Origin: Plantago elongata
Taxonomy: Eukaryota > Streptophyta > Magnoliopsida > Lamiales > Plantaginaceae
Direction: 5' to 3'
Assembly: GCA_036897095.1 (NCBI GenBank)
Contig: JAYMSP010000999.1
Coordinates: 1 to 37,796, forward strand
DNA length: 37,796 nt
Under the pieces are notes generated by a model that worked only from the letters and a program-made list of their open reading frames with translations, ran no database searches and was not told where the DNA came from. This document shows, piece by piece, positions 11,670 to 22,142 of the stretch (its first letter is position 1; each line of letters opens with the position of its first letter). The position numbers and the translations under genes were made by a program.

Positions 11670-12109
11670 TGACCATCACTGGAATCCAAGACCTTTGTTT
11701 CTCAATGTTCAACATTTATGACCTTTCTTATTAGATTTGTATAATTAATAAGTATTGTAAAATTTCTTTTCAATGTTAATGAGTGTATGATTCTTGAAAA
11801 GTGTCAACATTGAGTTTTTTTGTAAAATAAGATTTGAGTATGGTGACTATATATGATCAAGGGCGGATCAATGTAAAACTGACTAGAGCGATTATTTAAA
11901 ATAAAGAAATAAAAAGAGAATTTTTTTAATGGTGAAGTTATTGGATTTTTATCACGGTTGAGAGGAGTATCTTGTATGCTCTAATGATTCCCGTGACCTT
12001 AATTCAAGTAACTAGACCATTGTAATCTAGTTTTCATTATTTTGAGGGGCTCGAAGTATTAAACCATAAAGATTAATCTTAAATATCTTGAGATTATTTT
12101 ACTTTTGGT

Positions 12110-12400
12110 TATGGATCCGCATGTTTTCTCACATTATCATGATGGACTATTATTTGCCGGATGACATTGTTGTGGTTGTCTGTTGTTGTCATTGGTGGAC
12201 TGTTCTGATCCCGGAGCTTCATCTTGTTTGGATTCTTTTCTTTGTAATTTTCGACATCACCTAGTTTGGTTTAGATTTGTGTTCATGGCATGGTTGATAT
12301 GATCTGGTTGTTTTGTCCTCTTCTTTGTAGTTATTTCTTTGTGAGCATTCTTTGTGCTTGCATTGTTATTAATAAAAATTTTAGCTGCTTAAAAGAAAAA
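12110..12400 (+). mobile_element. LINE-like 3' tail
   Basis: A T/G-rich segment ends CATTGTTATTAATAAAAATT, TTAGCTGCTTAAAAGAAAA. A stretch of this kind before an A-rich end is typical of plant LINE-1 3' untranslated regions. No coding part is attached. It lies 0.4 kb downstream of the receptor kinase stop codon. Confidence 0.4.
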
Positions 12401-12689
12401 TTAATGGTGTATACAAATTATAATGAACAATAATACCTAATTATTGCTATTTTTATAAAAAACTATACTTTTGTAATATGATAAAGAAAAATATTTCTTT
12501 ATGTTAACAAAATGTTAAAATATCGTAAAAGAACAATACTAACTTGTTCCCCCCCCCCTCCCCCCAAGTATTGGTTAAAGAACATATATTTTGTAACAAT
12601 TAATACTGCAAATCAATCAACAATTTCGAATCGATTATGAAACAACAATAAACATAATCGAACAACGATCAACCAAACACACAAACAAC

Positions 12690-12984
12690 ACAATGATATG
12701 CGTGTGGTTCGTCAATAGCCTATGTCCACAGAGTTTACCAGATCGAAATAAGATTACAAGGTGCAATCTGCAAGAGTTTCAAGCTTCTATGCTACTCCTC
12801 TTCGTCTTACTGCTTCTACAAAAATCATAGAAGATTGTTCAATGAAAACGGAAATACAATGACGAAGAATGAATGAATCATAAAGCTAAACGGCTACAAA
12901 CGTCTTTTATACTCCAATAGATCTTAACTGCTTTCAATTTGATTAAGAACTGAGCTCTGTAAGTTAGCTATGGCGATAACTACT
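12690..12984 (-). mobile_element. Probable 3' LTR of a decayed copia element
   Basis: On the minus strand a purine run (CAAAGGGGGAAG, + strand about 12983-12994) is followed by promoter-like sequence with GGAGTATAAAAGACG, as expected for a polypurine tract and LTR U3/TATA. The far part carries the GTGGTTCG/CCTATGTCCAC-type text common in plant LTRs. It lies on the correct side of the RNase H remnant at 13280-13840. Precise ends are not resolved and no second LTR is in the window. Confidence 0.45.
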
Positions 12985-13279
12985 TCCCCCTTTGAATTGC
13001 CAGAACCAATAAGAATGTAACACTTTTAACATAACTTGTCATCACTTGATGCCATTGTCTTCCCTAGTGTATCTGCAACACAGGCACAACACATCAAGTG
13101 TTCTTGTAACACCAATCTTCAACTTCGATCCTTTGGTGTCTTCACAACACCAATGCTCCTTCCTATAGATATCAAGCTAATCCAACTCACAATTCTTTTA
13201 CCTTAGCTTTACATTTGTTAACCTCAGTGTCCCTAGAGTTAAGATACAACCCTTCTTTACATCGAATAAAGAGAAGATT

Positions 13280-13840
13280 TAAATTTTATTACATACATTG
13301 ACTTAATGAATCCATTTGCAGGATTCATATTTGTGTGAATCTTTTCAATACTATTAAAAAATGAATTCTGATATGAATATGCTTGAACCTGTCAGTGATA
13401 AGCTTGATGCTTTAACAAATGAATAACACCCTGACTATCTGAATTGATAGTAGTCTCTTGCATAACTCCAAACTGACTGAAAATATCCTTCAACCATATA
13501 GTCTCCTTTTCAGGTTCAATCATAGCCATAAATTATGCTTATGTTGTTGATAAAACAACCACATGTTGGTTAATTAGTAGACTTCTAGCTTAATGTTGTT
13601 CCATAAGTTTGAATGCATAACTTGCTAAATATTACTTGCATCCATATTTGTAGCATAATCTGAATCTACATATTCCACAAGTGAATCCATCTATGTCTGG
13701 TGTTGCTCAAATATACCCGAGTAGCCATTTCACATCTTTTCAATGATCCTTGCCAGAATTGTTTATATGTATTTACTAACTGAGCTCATTGCATGATCCA
13801 AATCAAGCATGCAACACACCATATAGTATATGATAAAATT
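13280..13840 (-). pseudogene. Ty1/copia RT-RNase H remnant
   Basis: Minus-strand translation, with several stops and frame changes, shows the order of the copia RNase H end. It starts with a DLDHAMSSVSKYIQ-like stretch, then an SLLINQH/VVVLSTT-like block, then an EKETIWLKDIFSQFGV block, then NSDSQGVIHLLKHQAY and EKIHTNMNPANGFIKS. In intact copia elements these correspond to the AEY/WLK, CDS-A-L and NPAD-T segments. It is not expressible as one protein and is the coding partner of the LTR-like segment just downstream. Confidence 0.7.
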
Positions 13841-14311
13841 TTGACTTTTACCGGTAACTTTTTTTCACTAATCTTTTACGGTCCACTGATCTTTTACACT
13901 TTTGAACCGAACCGAAATCTTCAAATTAGTGGGTTTGAATAGATTTATGGTCAATTCGAAAATTAATTATACGACCCGGTTCAATCTGGTGTTTTTAATT
14001 CGGTCCAGTTTATGCTCACCCTATTGGTATGTATATTTGCATTATAATATTTGGAAATACTTCAAACATTTAGCTAAATCTATGGACAATTTGAACTGTT
14101 GAACAATATTGATTTGTTTTCCATAAATAGAAGAAAACATATGAGTTTGAGTCCACATCATTATAATGTTTAATAATTGACCAATCACAATGCAATATTT
14201 GAACAACAAAGATGAAAAAACGACCAATCACAGAGTAAGATTTTGCACATAATTATTTGATGTGGACCACTCCAAACCGTTTTTTTTTAATATATTAAAT
14301 AGATAGATGGA

Positions 14312-15345
14312 CTACTATTTTTTTGAAACGATAGAACATGTCTTATTACTCAAAAAAAACAGTGTTAGTAAATTTAGGGGCTGATGAACTCCAAAACCAA
14401 AACTAGAAAATAACAGAAAGCACGAACAAAAAAATAAATCAAATATCTATGAAATTCGACTTTAAGACCCGCGCCCTTGTGTTTCTGCAACGGAGTTGGA
14501 CGGTCTGGATAATAGCTCGGACGATTGCGAGTGGTTCACACGCCTTTTGCTGAAAAAGTATCTCATTCCGACTCATATGATAAATAGTCTCTGCCATCAC
14601 TACTCGAAAAAATATATACCTTACTCCCCTGTCCTTTTGCACGAGTACGCCACCATCCCACAAGGTGGTGTCATGGTGGTGAGACGGGGATGGTGAACCT
14701 ACATCCAAATCAAGGCTTCCCTATGATCACGTAAGTAACAGGGCACTGAAAAAACAAATGCTCTATAGATTCATCCTGATTGCATAACACACACTTTCCA
14801 TCCGTTTGTACCCCAAAACAGGCCAGTTGATCCTTTGTAGCCAGCCTTTTATGCAAAGCCAGCCAAAGAATAAATCTCTCCTTTGGCCCAGCTGTATTTC
14901 TAATGATCAGGTCACACAACGCCACTTTTCTCTGTCGCCCCCGGAATACACCGTACAACTTCTCAACAGAGAAGCGTTGTGCCCCAAGTTGTTCTAGCCA
15001 TTCCATCTTGTCTTACACAAAATCCCTTAGCTGTAACACCGCCTTGATGGTTACAGTGTTGCATAATGGGGCCATCCATTCCTCTACTGATTGGGTTTTG
15101 ATGTAGTAGCTATGAATCCATCTTACCCACAGTGAATCAGCCTTTGTTTGGATCTTCCACAGGAGTTTGCAAATAAGCGCTTTATTCCATTCTGGCAGTG
15201 GAATTATGTTCAAGCCTCCGCAACTACGAGGAGCACAAACCTGCTCCCAAGATACCAAAGCCTTACGATAGTTTTCATCTTTGCCACTCCAGAGGAAATT
15301 CATCTTTGACATTGTCAACAATTCTGATCGTAGAGTCTGAAATTG
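14312..15345 (-). mobile_element. 5'-truncated LINE-1 retrotransposon
   Basis: Minus-strand frames give, in order, the end of a LINE reverse transcriptase (FLWSG near 15295, then VSWEQVCAPRSCGGLNI and WNKALICKLLWKI) and an RT zinc-binding domain at 15006-14710. That domain has GPKERFILWLALHKRLATKD, a CVLC pair and an HLFFQC pair. A C-terminal piece at 14708-14439 includes MSRNEILFQQKACEPLAIV. A tail ending in TTTCAAAAAAA (minus) closes the element at about 14312. Three frames are needed, so it is dead. The front of the element is missing, as is usual for LINE insertions that stop short during reverse transcription. Confidence 0.85.
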
Positions 15346-15763
15346 GTAAGGGCAATTAAGGAGGACGACCGATCGATTAACGGGGATGGAGGGCGGCCGG
15401 TTAATTACAGATTAAGGAGGAGTGGACTAGTGGAGGACGGCAATGGGTGAAATACTTGGAAGGTTAAGAGTGAAATGGATTTTACTTTTTACACTTGGGT
15501 TTAGGAGGTCTTAATGGGTTTCTGATTGTATTTAAGATGGACAAATGGGAGCATTTTCATAAAAATAAATTTTGGTTTTTAGTAACCTTTTCGTTCCAGC
15601 ACAAATTCACACACTTTGATATTTTTTCGATCAACAGATTTAAATATGATATTAATCGTAAATCACATTATAATTTTTTTAATTAAATTATATAATAAAA
15701 GTTTAGTCCCGAAAGTTTCATTATATAATAAAATTAAACATTTTAAATTTGGGCTTTATTGTC

Positions 15764-15788
15764 TTATTATTATTAATTATTATTATTA

Positions 15789-15827
<39 letters not shown>
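15764..15827 (+). repeat. (TTA)n microsatellite
   Basis: A near-continuous TTA/ATT run of 64 bases with two single-unit interruptions (TTAATT). It is a simple sequence repeat and is likely length-variable between individuals. Confidence 0.95.
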
Positions 15828-16479
15828 GACGATTTACACGTGACATCCTTTTAAAATAATCATCGCGCGTTTATACCAAGTATACAAATTAGTATATTGT
15901 ATCTGGAGTCGAACTAAATAAAAATATTAAAAATAATTCATAACTAATTTCAAACTACAAGAAATTCTTTCTTTTTAGGGTAACATATACACGATTAGGA
16001 TAACTGAGGTACCAACCCTGAGTTTCTCCTTTTAAATTAACCAAAGAAAGAAGAAACTAGGTTTATAAATATTACTAAAAAATTTTGGGGTATATTTATT
16101 AGAATGGAAGTGTTTCGGAATTTTTTTTTTAAAGTTTGAAAGTTTTGAGTAAGACGTATAATAAATTAAAACTGTTAATTTACATTTAAAATAAATTATT
16201 TATTAATGAATGGAGTATGTTAGACTTTATGAAAATAGTTAACCATAAAATACAAAATTGTAATTTAGTGTAATATTTCAAATATTAAAGACATAATCGT
16301 TCAAATACTATATTAAAAGGGCAATAGAATTATATTTTCTTATTATATTAGGTTACTACATTAATTAAAACAATTATGTAAATATATGTAGTATATTATA
16401 AATTCAAATTGATAAGTATTGAATTTTTGACATTATCAACGTTTTTTTAAATAGTCCAAGAGCTTTTGGTCTGAAAACT

Positions 16480-16680
16480 TTAACACAAATACTAAACATT
16501 GGTGTGAAATGACTTTCCACACTAATGTTTCACACTAATAAAAGATGCGGTTCCCACTTTTCATATTTCATTTTATTAAATTTCATTGGTGTCAAAATCT
16601 CATTACAAATATAAAACATTAGTGTGAATAATATTTCTAACACCAATGTTTCATACTAAAAACAACAAATTCTAGTAATG
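16480..16680 (-). mobile_element. CACTA-like transposon end with subterminal repeats
   Basis: The right end, read on the minus strand, begins CATTACTAGAATTTG, close to the CACTACTAGAAA terminal motif of CACTA elements. Behind it lie several short repeats in both orientations: CATTGGTGTGAAA, CACTAATGTTTCACACTAA, CATTGGTGTCAAAA, CATTAGTGTGAA and CACCAATGTTTCA. Arrays of short subterminal repeats are typical of CACTA elements. The opposite terminus was not found, so this may be a solo end. Confidence 0.5.
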
Positions 16681-16796
16681 AGTCTCGAAAGTCCCCTCCA
16701 ACTGATAAATCTAGACAATTATACCTTTTTTTCCGCAACTTAACTTTTGATGATTTTTCGTTAATTTTTTGACCCGGATTCATTAAAACGAGTCAG

Positions 16797-17145
16797 ATAA
16801 AAATTAGATAATATAATGTAAAAACTAAACAAAAGTGTAAATTTAATATTATGTAAAAACTAGAAAATTTATTTTATAAAATAGACAATATAATGTAAAA
16901 ATTAATCAATATAATGTAAAAACTAGACAATATAGATTACACCGAATAAAATTCATGTATAAGTAATAAAAATAAACGCGATCATTTATAAAACTAGATA
17001 ATAAAATTACAAAACTAGACAATATGTTGTAAAAACTATACAATACATACTAAAAATTAGACGGTTCAACACAAATGCACAAATATTAATAAAAACTAAA
17101 ACACATCCTCTTTATATAAAAACTAGATAATATATATTAAAAATT
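16797..17145 (+). repeat. Degenerate tandem repeat of a ~24-nt AT-rich unit
   Basis: Variants of AAAAACTAGACAATATAATG recur about a dozen times with irregular spacing. The cores (A)CTAGA(C/T)AATAT and ATGTAAAAAC are recognisable throughout. No coding potential is seen. It may be an expanded subterminal repeat of the adjacent DNA transposon remnant, or an independent minisatellite. Confidence 0.7.
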
Positions 17146-17958
17146 AAGGGGTGTTTTCGAACTATCCAAAAATATATAGAATTTTATGAGATTCAGTATA
17201 TTTATACATCAGTATCTTGTTTTTTAACTCAACATAAATTAATACATGTTTCTCAACTCACTTCTAAAGATAAAGACTGAAGAGTTGGATACATGGAAAA
17301 CTAAGGACATAAAATGTAGATTTCATATCAATAATCAGTTGACATACATGAACTTAGCGAATCATAGTACTATTATACTGTACTAATAACGGTACACAAT
17401 TTAAAAGTTGACAAGTGATATAATTTAAACATAAAAAACTAATTTATCATCAATTTAAATTATCTATATAATTTTAATAAGACAATTTGTATAAATTTAT
17501 AAACTAACACTCGTAAATTGTTAATCTATATTTCACCTAAAAATATTTCTTTCTTCTCAAAATCCCCAAGCACCACTTCCTCCTCTCTTTTTCACTTACA
17601 CCACCACCTCTGCCACCACAATATCCGAAGCTCCGGCGAATGATTTTGGTAGGACACACCACCATCTCCGATCCGAGCAGCTTCCATGAAAGTCAGAAGG
17701 TTGAATGCGCTTTCATGGTCAGAAGGTCGACTGAGCTTCAATCGTCGGAGCTTCGGTGAAGTCGTCGGAGCTCCAATTTCCTTCTTAAAAAAAAGAAAGT
17801 AAAATGGGGTGTTTTGTGAATTTTCTAATTATCGGTTGGTTGATTTTGAATTGTTTTAGGTAGATTTTGTTAAGACTAAAATATATAGAATGTGTAATGC
17901 GACGTAGTGCGACAATATAATGTGACAGTGCGACAGTACTATTTTAACCAAACCCAAC

Positions 17959-18442
17959 TAGGCCTGCAAACGAACCGAGGTATTTTCGAGCTATTCGAGC
18001 TCGGCTTGAAAAAGCTTGAAAAAAGCTCGGCTCGTTCGAGCTCGAGCTTTATTTATAGCTCGATAAAGTTTCGAGCTCAAACTCGAATAGTGAAATATTC
18101 ATCTCGAAAGCTCGACGAGCTATTCGAATTGTAAATATATAGTAAACACATAAATCATATTAAATTTTATAATTATATAATAAACATATATAGTAAATAT
18201 GTATTGTAAATATAAATCCTAATATATATTTCATTTAAGTTGAATTTCGAACTTTTTAATCGAGCTTTTTTCGAGCTTTGTCTATATCGAGCTCACGAGC
18301 CGAGTTTTCGATTAGGTTGGATAAGATGAATAAATCGAGTTCGTGAGCCGAGCTCGAATAACATAATTTCTCTCGAGCTCGAACTCGAACTTTGATCTAA
18401 AGTTCTTTAAAGCTCGGCTCGCCTCTGCTCGTTGGAGGCCTA
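17959..18442. mobile_element. hAT-like MITE with GAGCTCG-rich inverted arms
   Basis: Left end TAGGCCTGCAAACGAACCGA, right end (reverse-complemented) TAGGCCTCCAACGAGCAGAG. Both are followed inward by GAGC/GCTC-rich blocks such as GCTCGGCTCG, TTCGAGCTCGAGC and GAGCCGAGCTCG. The 484-bp unit is flanked by AACCCAAC and TACCCGAC, which match at 6 of 8 positions, as expected for an aged 8-bp hAT target duplication. It carries no transposase. The open frame at 17907-18134 is a by-product of the repeat. Confidence 0.65.
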
Positions 18443-18824
18443 TACCCGACATACCTACTAGTGAGCAATAAGAGTGAAGTTATGCATGTCAGAGTTCTCA
18501 ACATGAATATGGACTCTATTTTTGGGCAGGGCGTGGCAAGCTGGTGTTAGTACTCATGTAGCAAGCTACACATTGAGACTTGTTTTAAAAAAGAACATAT
18601 TAATATCGTTTTAGTTGACACATATCAGATATTAAACTGATTAGAGCATACTCTACCCTTGATCCCAACCAAAATGCAGAGAAAGGCATGAGCTACTCCA
18701 ATAAGCGGAGAGCACTATATGTAGTTCGTCTTGTTTTAGCTATTATGCCGAGCGACATTGTTATTGTGTGATAATCACCATTCCTTAAACTTCAAATCAC
18801 TACAACAATAATCTTTGATCATAA

Positions 18825-18956
18825 ACTCAACAAAGATGGATAAACTGGGCGGAGTTTAAGAGTTGCAATGAAGCCTGCATTAATCATGAATATGAACTGG
18901 GAGGAAGTTGCATCACTGGTCCTCAGGGACCTAACAGTTGTTACTGCACGACTTAG
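18825..18956 (+). pseudogene. Defensin-like cysteine-rich peptide exon, probably a remnant
   Basis: The frame ends in a compact cysteine pattern: KSC-NEA-C, then HEYELGGSC, then NSCYC and a TAG stop two residues later. The spacing C-x3-C ... G-x-C ... C-x-C is the cysteine-stabilised alpha/beta signature of plant defensin-like peptides. The upstream part has no first cysteine. It opens after an in-frame TAA, so it must be a 3' exon or a decayed gene. A short frame starting at 18688 (MSYSNKRR..., with a hydrophobic VVRLVLAI stretch) could be a degraded signal-peptide exon, but no convincing donor joins the two. Function is unknown. Confidence 0.45.
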
Positions 18957-19261
18957 CTATATATCTAATCTGCGTATTGATGAAGTATCTGTAATCTGTT
19001 TGTTTCGTTTATTGTAACTTGTTGAAATACATGGAGAATTCACAATAACCCATAGAGAGCTTACAAACTGTAACCAGAAAGAAAAAAAAAAAGCAGTACG
19101 TAAAGTATGCAAGTTATGTTCCAAACAAAGAAAGAAAAAGAAAAAAAAGCTGGTTCTAAAATCAGCAAAAGGTGCATCTTGACAACGGAGCTAGGAATAA
19201 ACAAGACACCACACGTACCACGTAAGTCGATTAACACTGATGCTATCAACACTTTGTAACG

Positions 19262-21444
19262 CTAATCTGTCTTTGTTTCAGGTACTAGAATAGATTCTGG
19301 ATAAAGCACTTTCTTAGCTTCAGTATAATCCAACACCTTCTTGGCTAGGGCCTCTTTCACCGGCTCATTAGGGCTCGTAATGTAGAAGATTCTATACATC
19401 CATTCAAATAACTCGGGGAACAAAAACCTCCAGAAATAGCTTACCTTGAACCATTTTTGTTCAGTCACATATCGTTCTCCACAGATAGCACTCTCAACAA
19501 TCCCCCTGGCACAACTCTTGGCACTTTGGAACGGGGTTATGAACATTTGTACCTGCAATATGGTATAAAATTCCAATTTAATCCATGAAAACCAGTTTCT
19601 GGACCAACTGCAGTTAACATAGTTGCGTGCAATTTGACTAATAGAGTATGTTCCTTGTCCTACTACACAAGACCATAGAGTAAATTTCTTGTCTTACATC
19701 TCTCATGTCTGGATTGACTTCAAATCTGCCTGACTTGTTCATATGTTTGCCTTTGGTCATTTCTGATTCAATCACACCGGGGGTGGCTAGAGTTATCCCT
19801 ATGTCTTCACCGAACTCAACCCTCAGTGTCTCGAAAAACTGCACGATTGCTGCTTTGCTTGCCTAATATTAGTAACAGAAGAAAACAAACAAAACTTAGA
19901 GTCAAGTTATATCTTTAAGAAAGACAAACATTTGATGCAGCAATAGTAGTGTTTGAAGAATTACATTGTAGATAGCCATTCTTGGCGCAGCCATCCAAGA
20001 TGCAGAAGAGGATAGTACGACAATTCGGCCTTTGTTATTTCTGAGATATGGGGCCGCAAATCGGGTCATGTACACGAAGCCCCAGAAGTTAATGTCCTGC
20101 CAAGCCCAGGATACATCTAAATTTAGATCAAATTTAACAGTAAACACAAAATCATAGGAGAAAAGGATAAACTGGAAAGGCAGAAACACTTTAAGCATAT
20201 ATAACTCATCCACATTCTTGATCATGTCCTGTCTGCATTTTACATCTTACGCGAATTATAAATGCTACTACTATGGGCAGAGATCAAGAAATTCGAAAAA
20301 TCAGTTTATATATTTACCCAAATAGCTCGAAAATCAGTAATATCTTCGAGATCTTCCAGCATGGCAACAGAGACAGCTCCAGCATTATTGACAAGATAAT
20401 CCACTACATGCAGGAACCAAAGAAGGCAACTCAGGCTAGGATTATGAGTTAGCTAGAGATAGAACTTGGAGAATCTTTAGACGTGGAAATAGTGATGTAC
20501 TTCAATTTACTCGATTCCATGCCTAGTTGCCTACTATCACAAATAATCAGTCTAAAGACTTCTTTTGCTATTCTTTAAGCTAGTTGGACGAAGTTCATGG
20601 ATTTTCCAAAACACGGGGCAAACGTACACATTTACAGCTCTACAAAATTTCTATTTTGGTAATCTATATGTAAATAGAGGACTATACCATGGCCACAAAA
20701 CTTACACTTTCCAAAATGATTCATAGTCCGATCAATGACATTCCTACAATCCCCCACTTTCGAAACATCAGCACATACCACCAAAACATCAGGTGAGCCG
20801 AGGTAACGTGCCCTCTCAGCCACCTCTTGGAGACTTCTTTCTCTTCTAGCAGCTAGAACCAAGCATCCCCCTCTCTTTGCATACTCATAGGCAATATTCT
20901 GCATAAGCAAGAATAGAAGTCCAACTTCATATAATTCTTAGGAATTCATATTCAAATCAAACCGTTTGCACGTATCGAACACAAAATTGTTACAAACAGC
21001 TAAACTATTAGAAACAGAGCAAATGGATATAATCAGTCATCCAGGCAATTGGCAATCACTCCGAACAAGAAAGAATCACATAGTTGAACGAAAAGCATTG
21101 AGTTTTGCTCATTTTCTACACTCTGATCATTAGTCTTGCAATACACAACACAATCTGAATAGTGATTAAATCGTTGACTACCCGATAAAAAACTTCTCAA
21201 TATAAGTTATCGATATAAGTTATCTAGTGACCGCCCCAGTTAAGAATCTACTTACTTCACCAATTCCAGAAGATGCTCCGGTGATGACGACAACTTTTCC
21301 GGCAACATCTTCTTCAGCAAAGAGGGTATTCAAAACAGAGGTGATAAACTTGAAAATCTGGAAATATGGCCAGAAAACTAGAAGAGAGAAGAAGGAAACA
21401 GGTGGTGCAATTATGTTGAGAAAGCTATGAATCAAATCCATCAT
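19262..21444 (-). CDS. HSD1: Steroleosin / 11-beta-hydroxysteroid dehydrogenase-like SDR
   Basis: Exons in transcript order are 21444-21256, 20898-20706, 20403-20318, 20096-19965, 19862-19698 and 19552-19262; all junctions are GT-AG and they give 351 residues. An N-terminal hydrophobic hairpin (about 5-43) with a PP pair resembles the oil-body anchor (proline knob) of steroleosins. Short-chain dehydrogenase marks follow: GASSGIG (56-62), NNAG (133-136), a serine cluster SSSAS (185-189) and catalytic YNASK (Y199, K203). The C-terminus includes RYVTEQKWFKV and ends PETKTD. Known role of the family: NAD(P)-dependent sterol or brassinosteroid-related dehydrogenation on seed oil bodies. The substrate here is inferred. 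MM start codons sit at 21444 and 21441; the second is equally likely. Length is normal and no damage is seen. Confidence 0.93.
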
Positions 21445-21586
21445 TTTTGCTGCTATAGTGATCTTTCTGCAAAAGTTTTCGAGAACTAACAATCTATTGA
21501 ATTACTTTCCAGGAATCAGTGTGCAGAACAGAGATAAGTCTGAGCGGGCATGGAGGAGTATTGGTGGCACTATTTCACAATAGCAT

Positions 21587-21593
21587 GACACGT
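21587..21593 (-). promoter_or_regulatory. ABRE-like ACGTGTC upstream of the steroleosin gene
   Basis: On the minus strand ACGTGTC lies about 143 bp upstream of the start codon. It matches the ABA-response element core used in seed and stress promoters, which would suit an oil-body protein. A seven-base match alone is weak evidence. Confidence 0.4.
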
Positions 21594-21599
21594 AATTAA

Positions 21600-22142
21600 A
21601 TGGTGACGAAAGTACTTCTAGATGATACATATATTAATCGAAACAGTTTGGATTAAAACTCCAGTTGAGTTGTCTAAAATGAATTTGAGTTGTCTATACA
21701 ATTAAGCTTTGTTCTCGTAGTTGAAACTAAACAGAACTGAACCGAAGTTCTAATAAAACTATATATTGTTCTTGTTTACGTGTGCTCGTAATCACCAAGT
21801 ATCGATATGCTTGCAAGTCCCCCGAAAATATATTGACAGATGGATCATATGATAAGGTTTCTTTTCAAACTTCAAATAACCAATTTTGTTGATCAAACTA
21901 TTTAGTCTTTATTCAGATTTTTATAAACTTAAGAGGTGTCAAGTACACTAACAGACCCAGAGTAACAGAGTCATTAGAAGGCTAGAAGCCATTGTACAAA
22001 TACGGTCTCACTCCAAATTTCCCAGTTACATACCAGCCAGAATACTACTAGAAGAAGCCTAGAAAAAAAAAGAGACCCCATCGATTAAGTCCAGTCAAAA
22101 GGCACATTATCCTCAGTGAGAAGCTTACACCCTCCATTATCC
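21600..22142. other. Intergenic, steroleosin promoter side and HVA22 downstream side
   Basis: This stretch lies between two tail-to-head minus-strand genes. No open frame or repeat with recognisable identity is present. It should hold distal promoter sequence of the dehydrogenase gene and the 3' untranslated region of the HVA22-like gene, which has the short duplicated phrase ATTATCCTCAGTG at about 22107-22119 and 22137-22149, the second copy overlapping the stop codon. Confidence 0.5.

Noticed and set aside
12546..12565. C-rich homopolymer run
   Set aside because: A simple low-complexity run near the decayed copia LTR; no function can be supported.
17907..18134. 75-codon open frame
   Set aside because: It is made of the GAGCTCG repeats of the hAT-like MITE; Ser/Arg/Leu-rich by-product.
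21220..21492. Longer N-terminus for the steroleosin gene starting at 21492
   Set aside because: It would add a non-conserved basic stretch ahead of the MDLI-type start characteristic of the family; 21444/21441 fits better.
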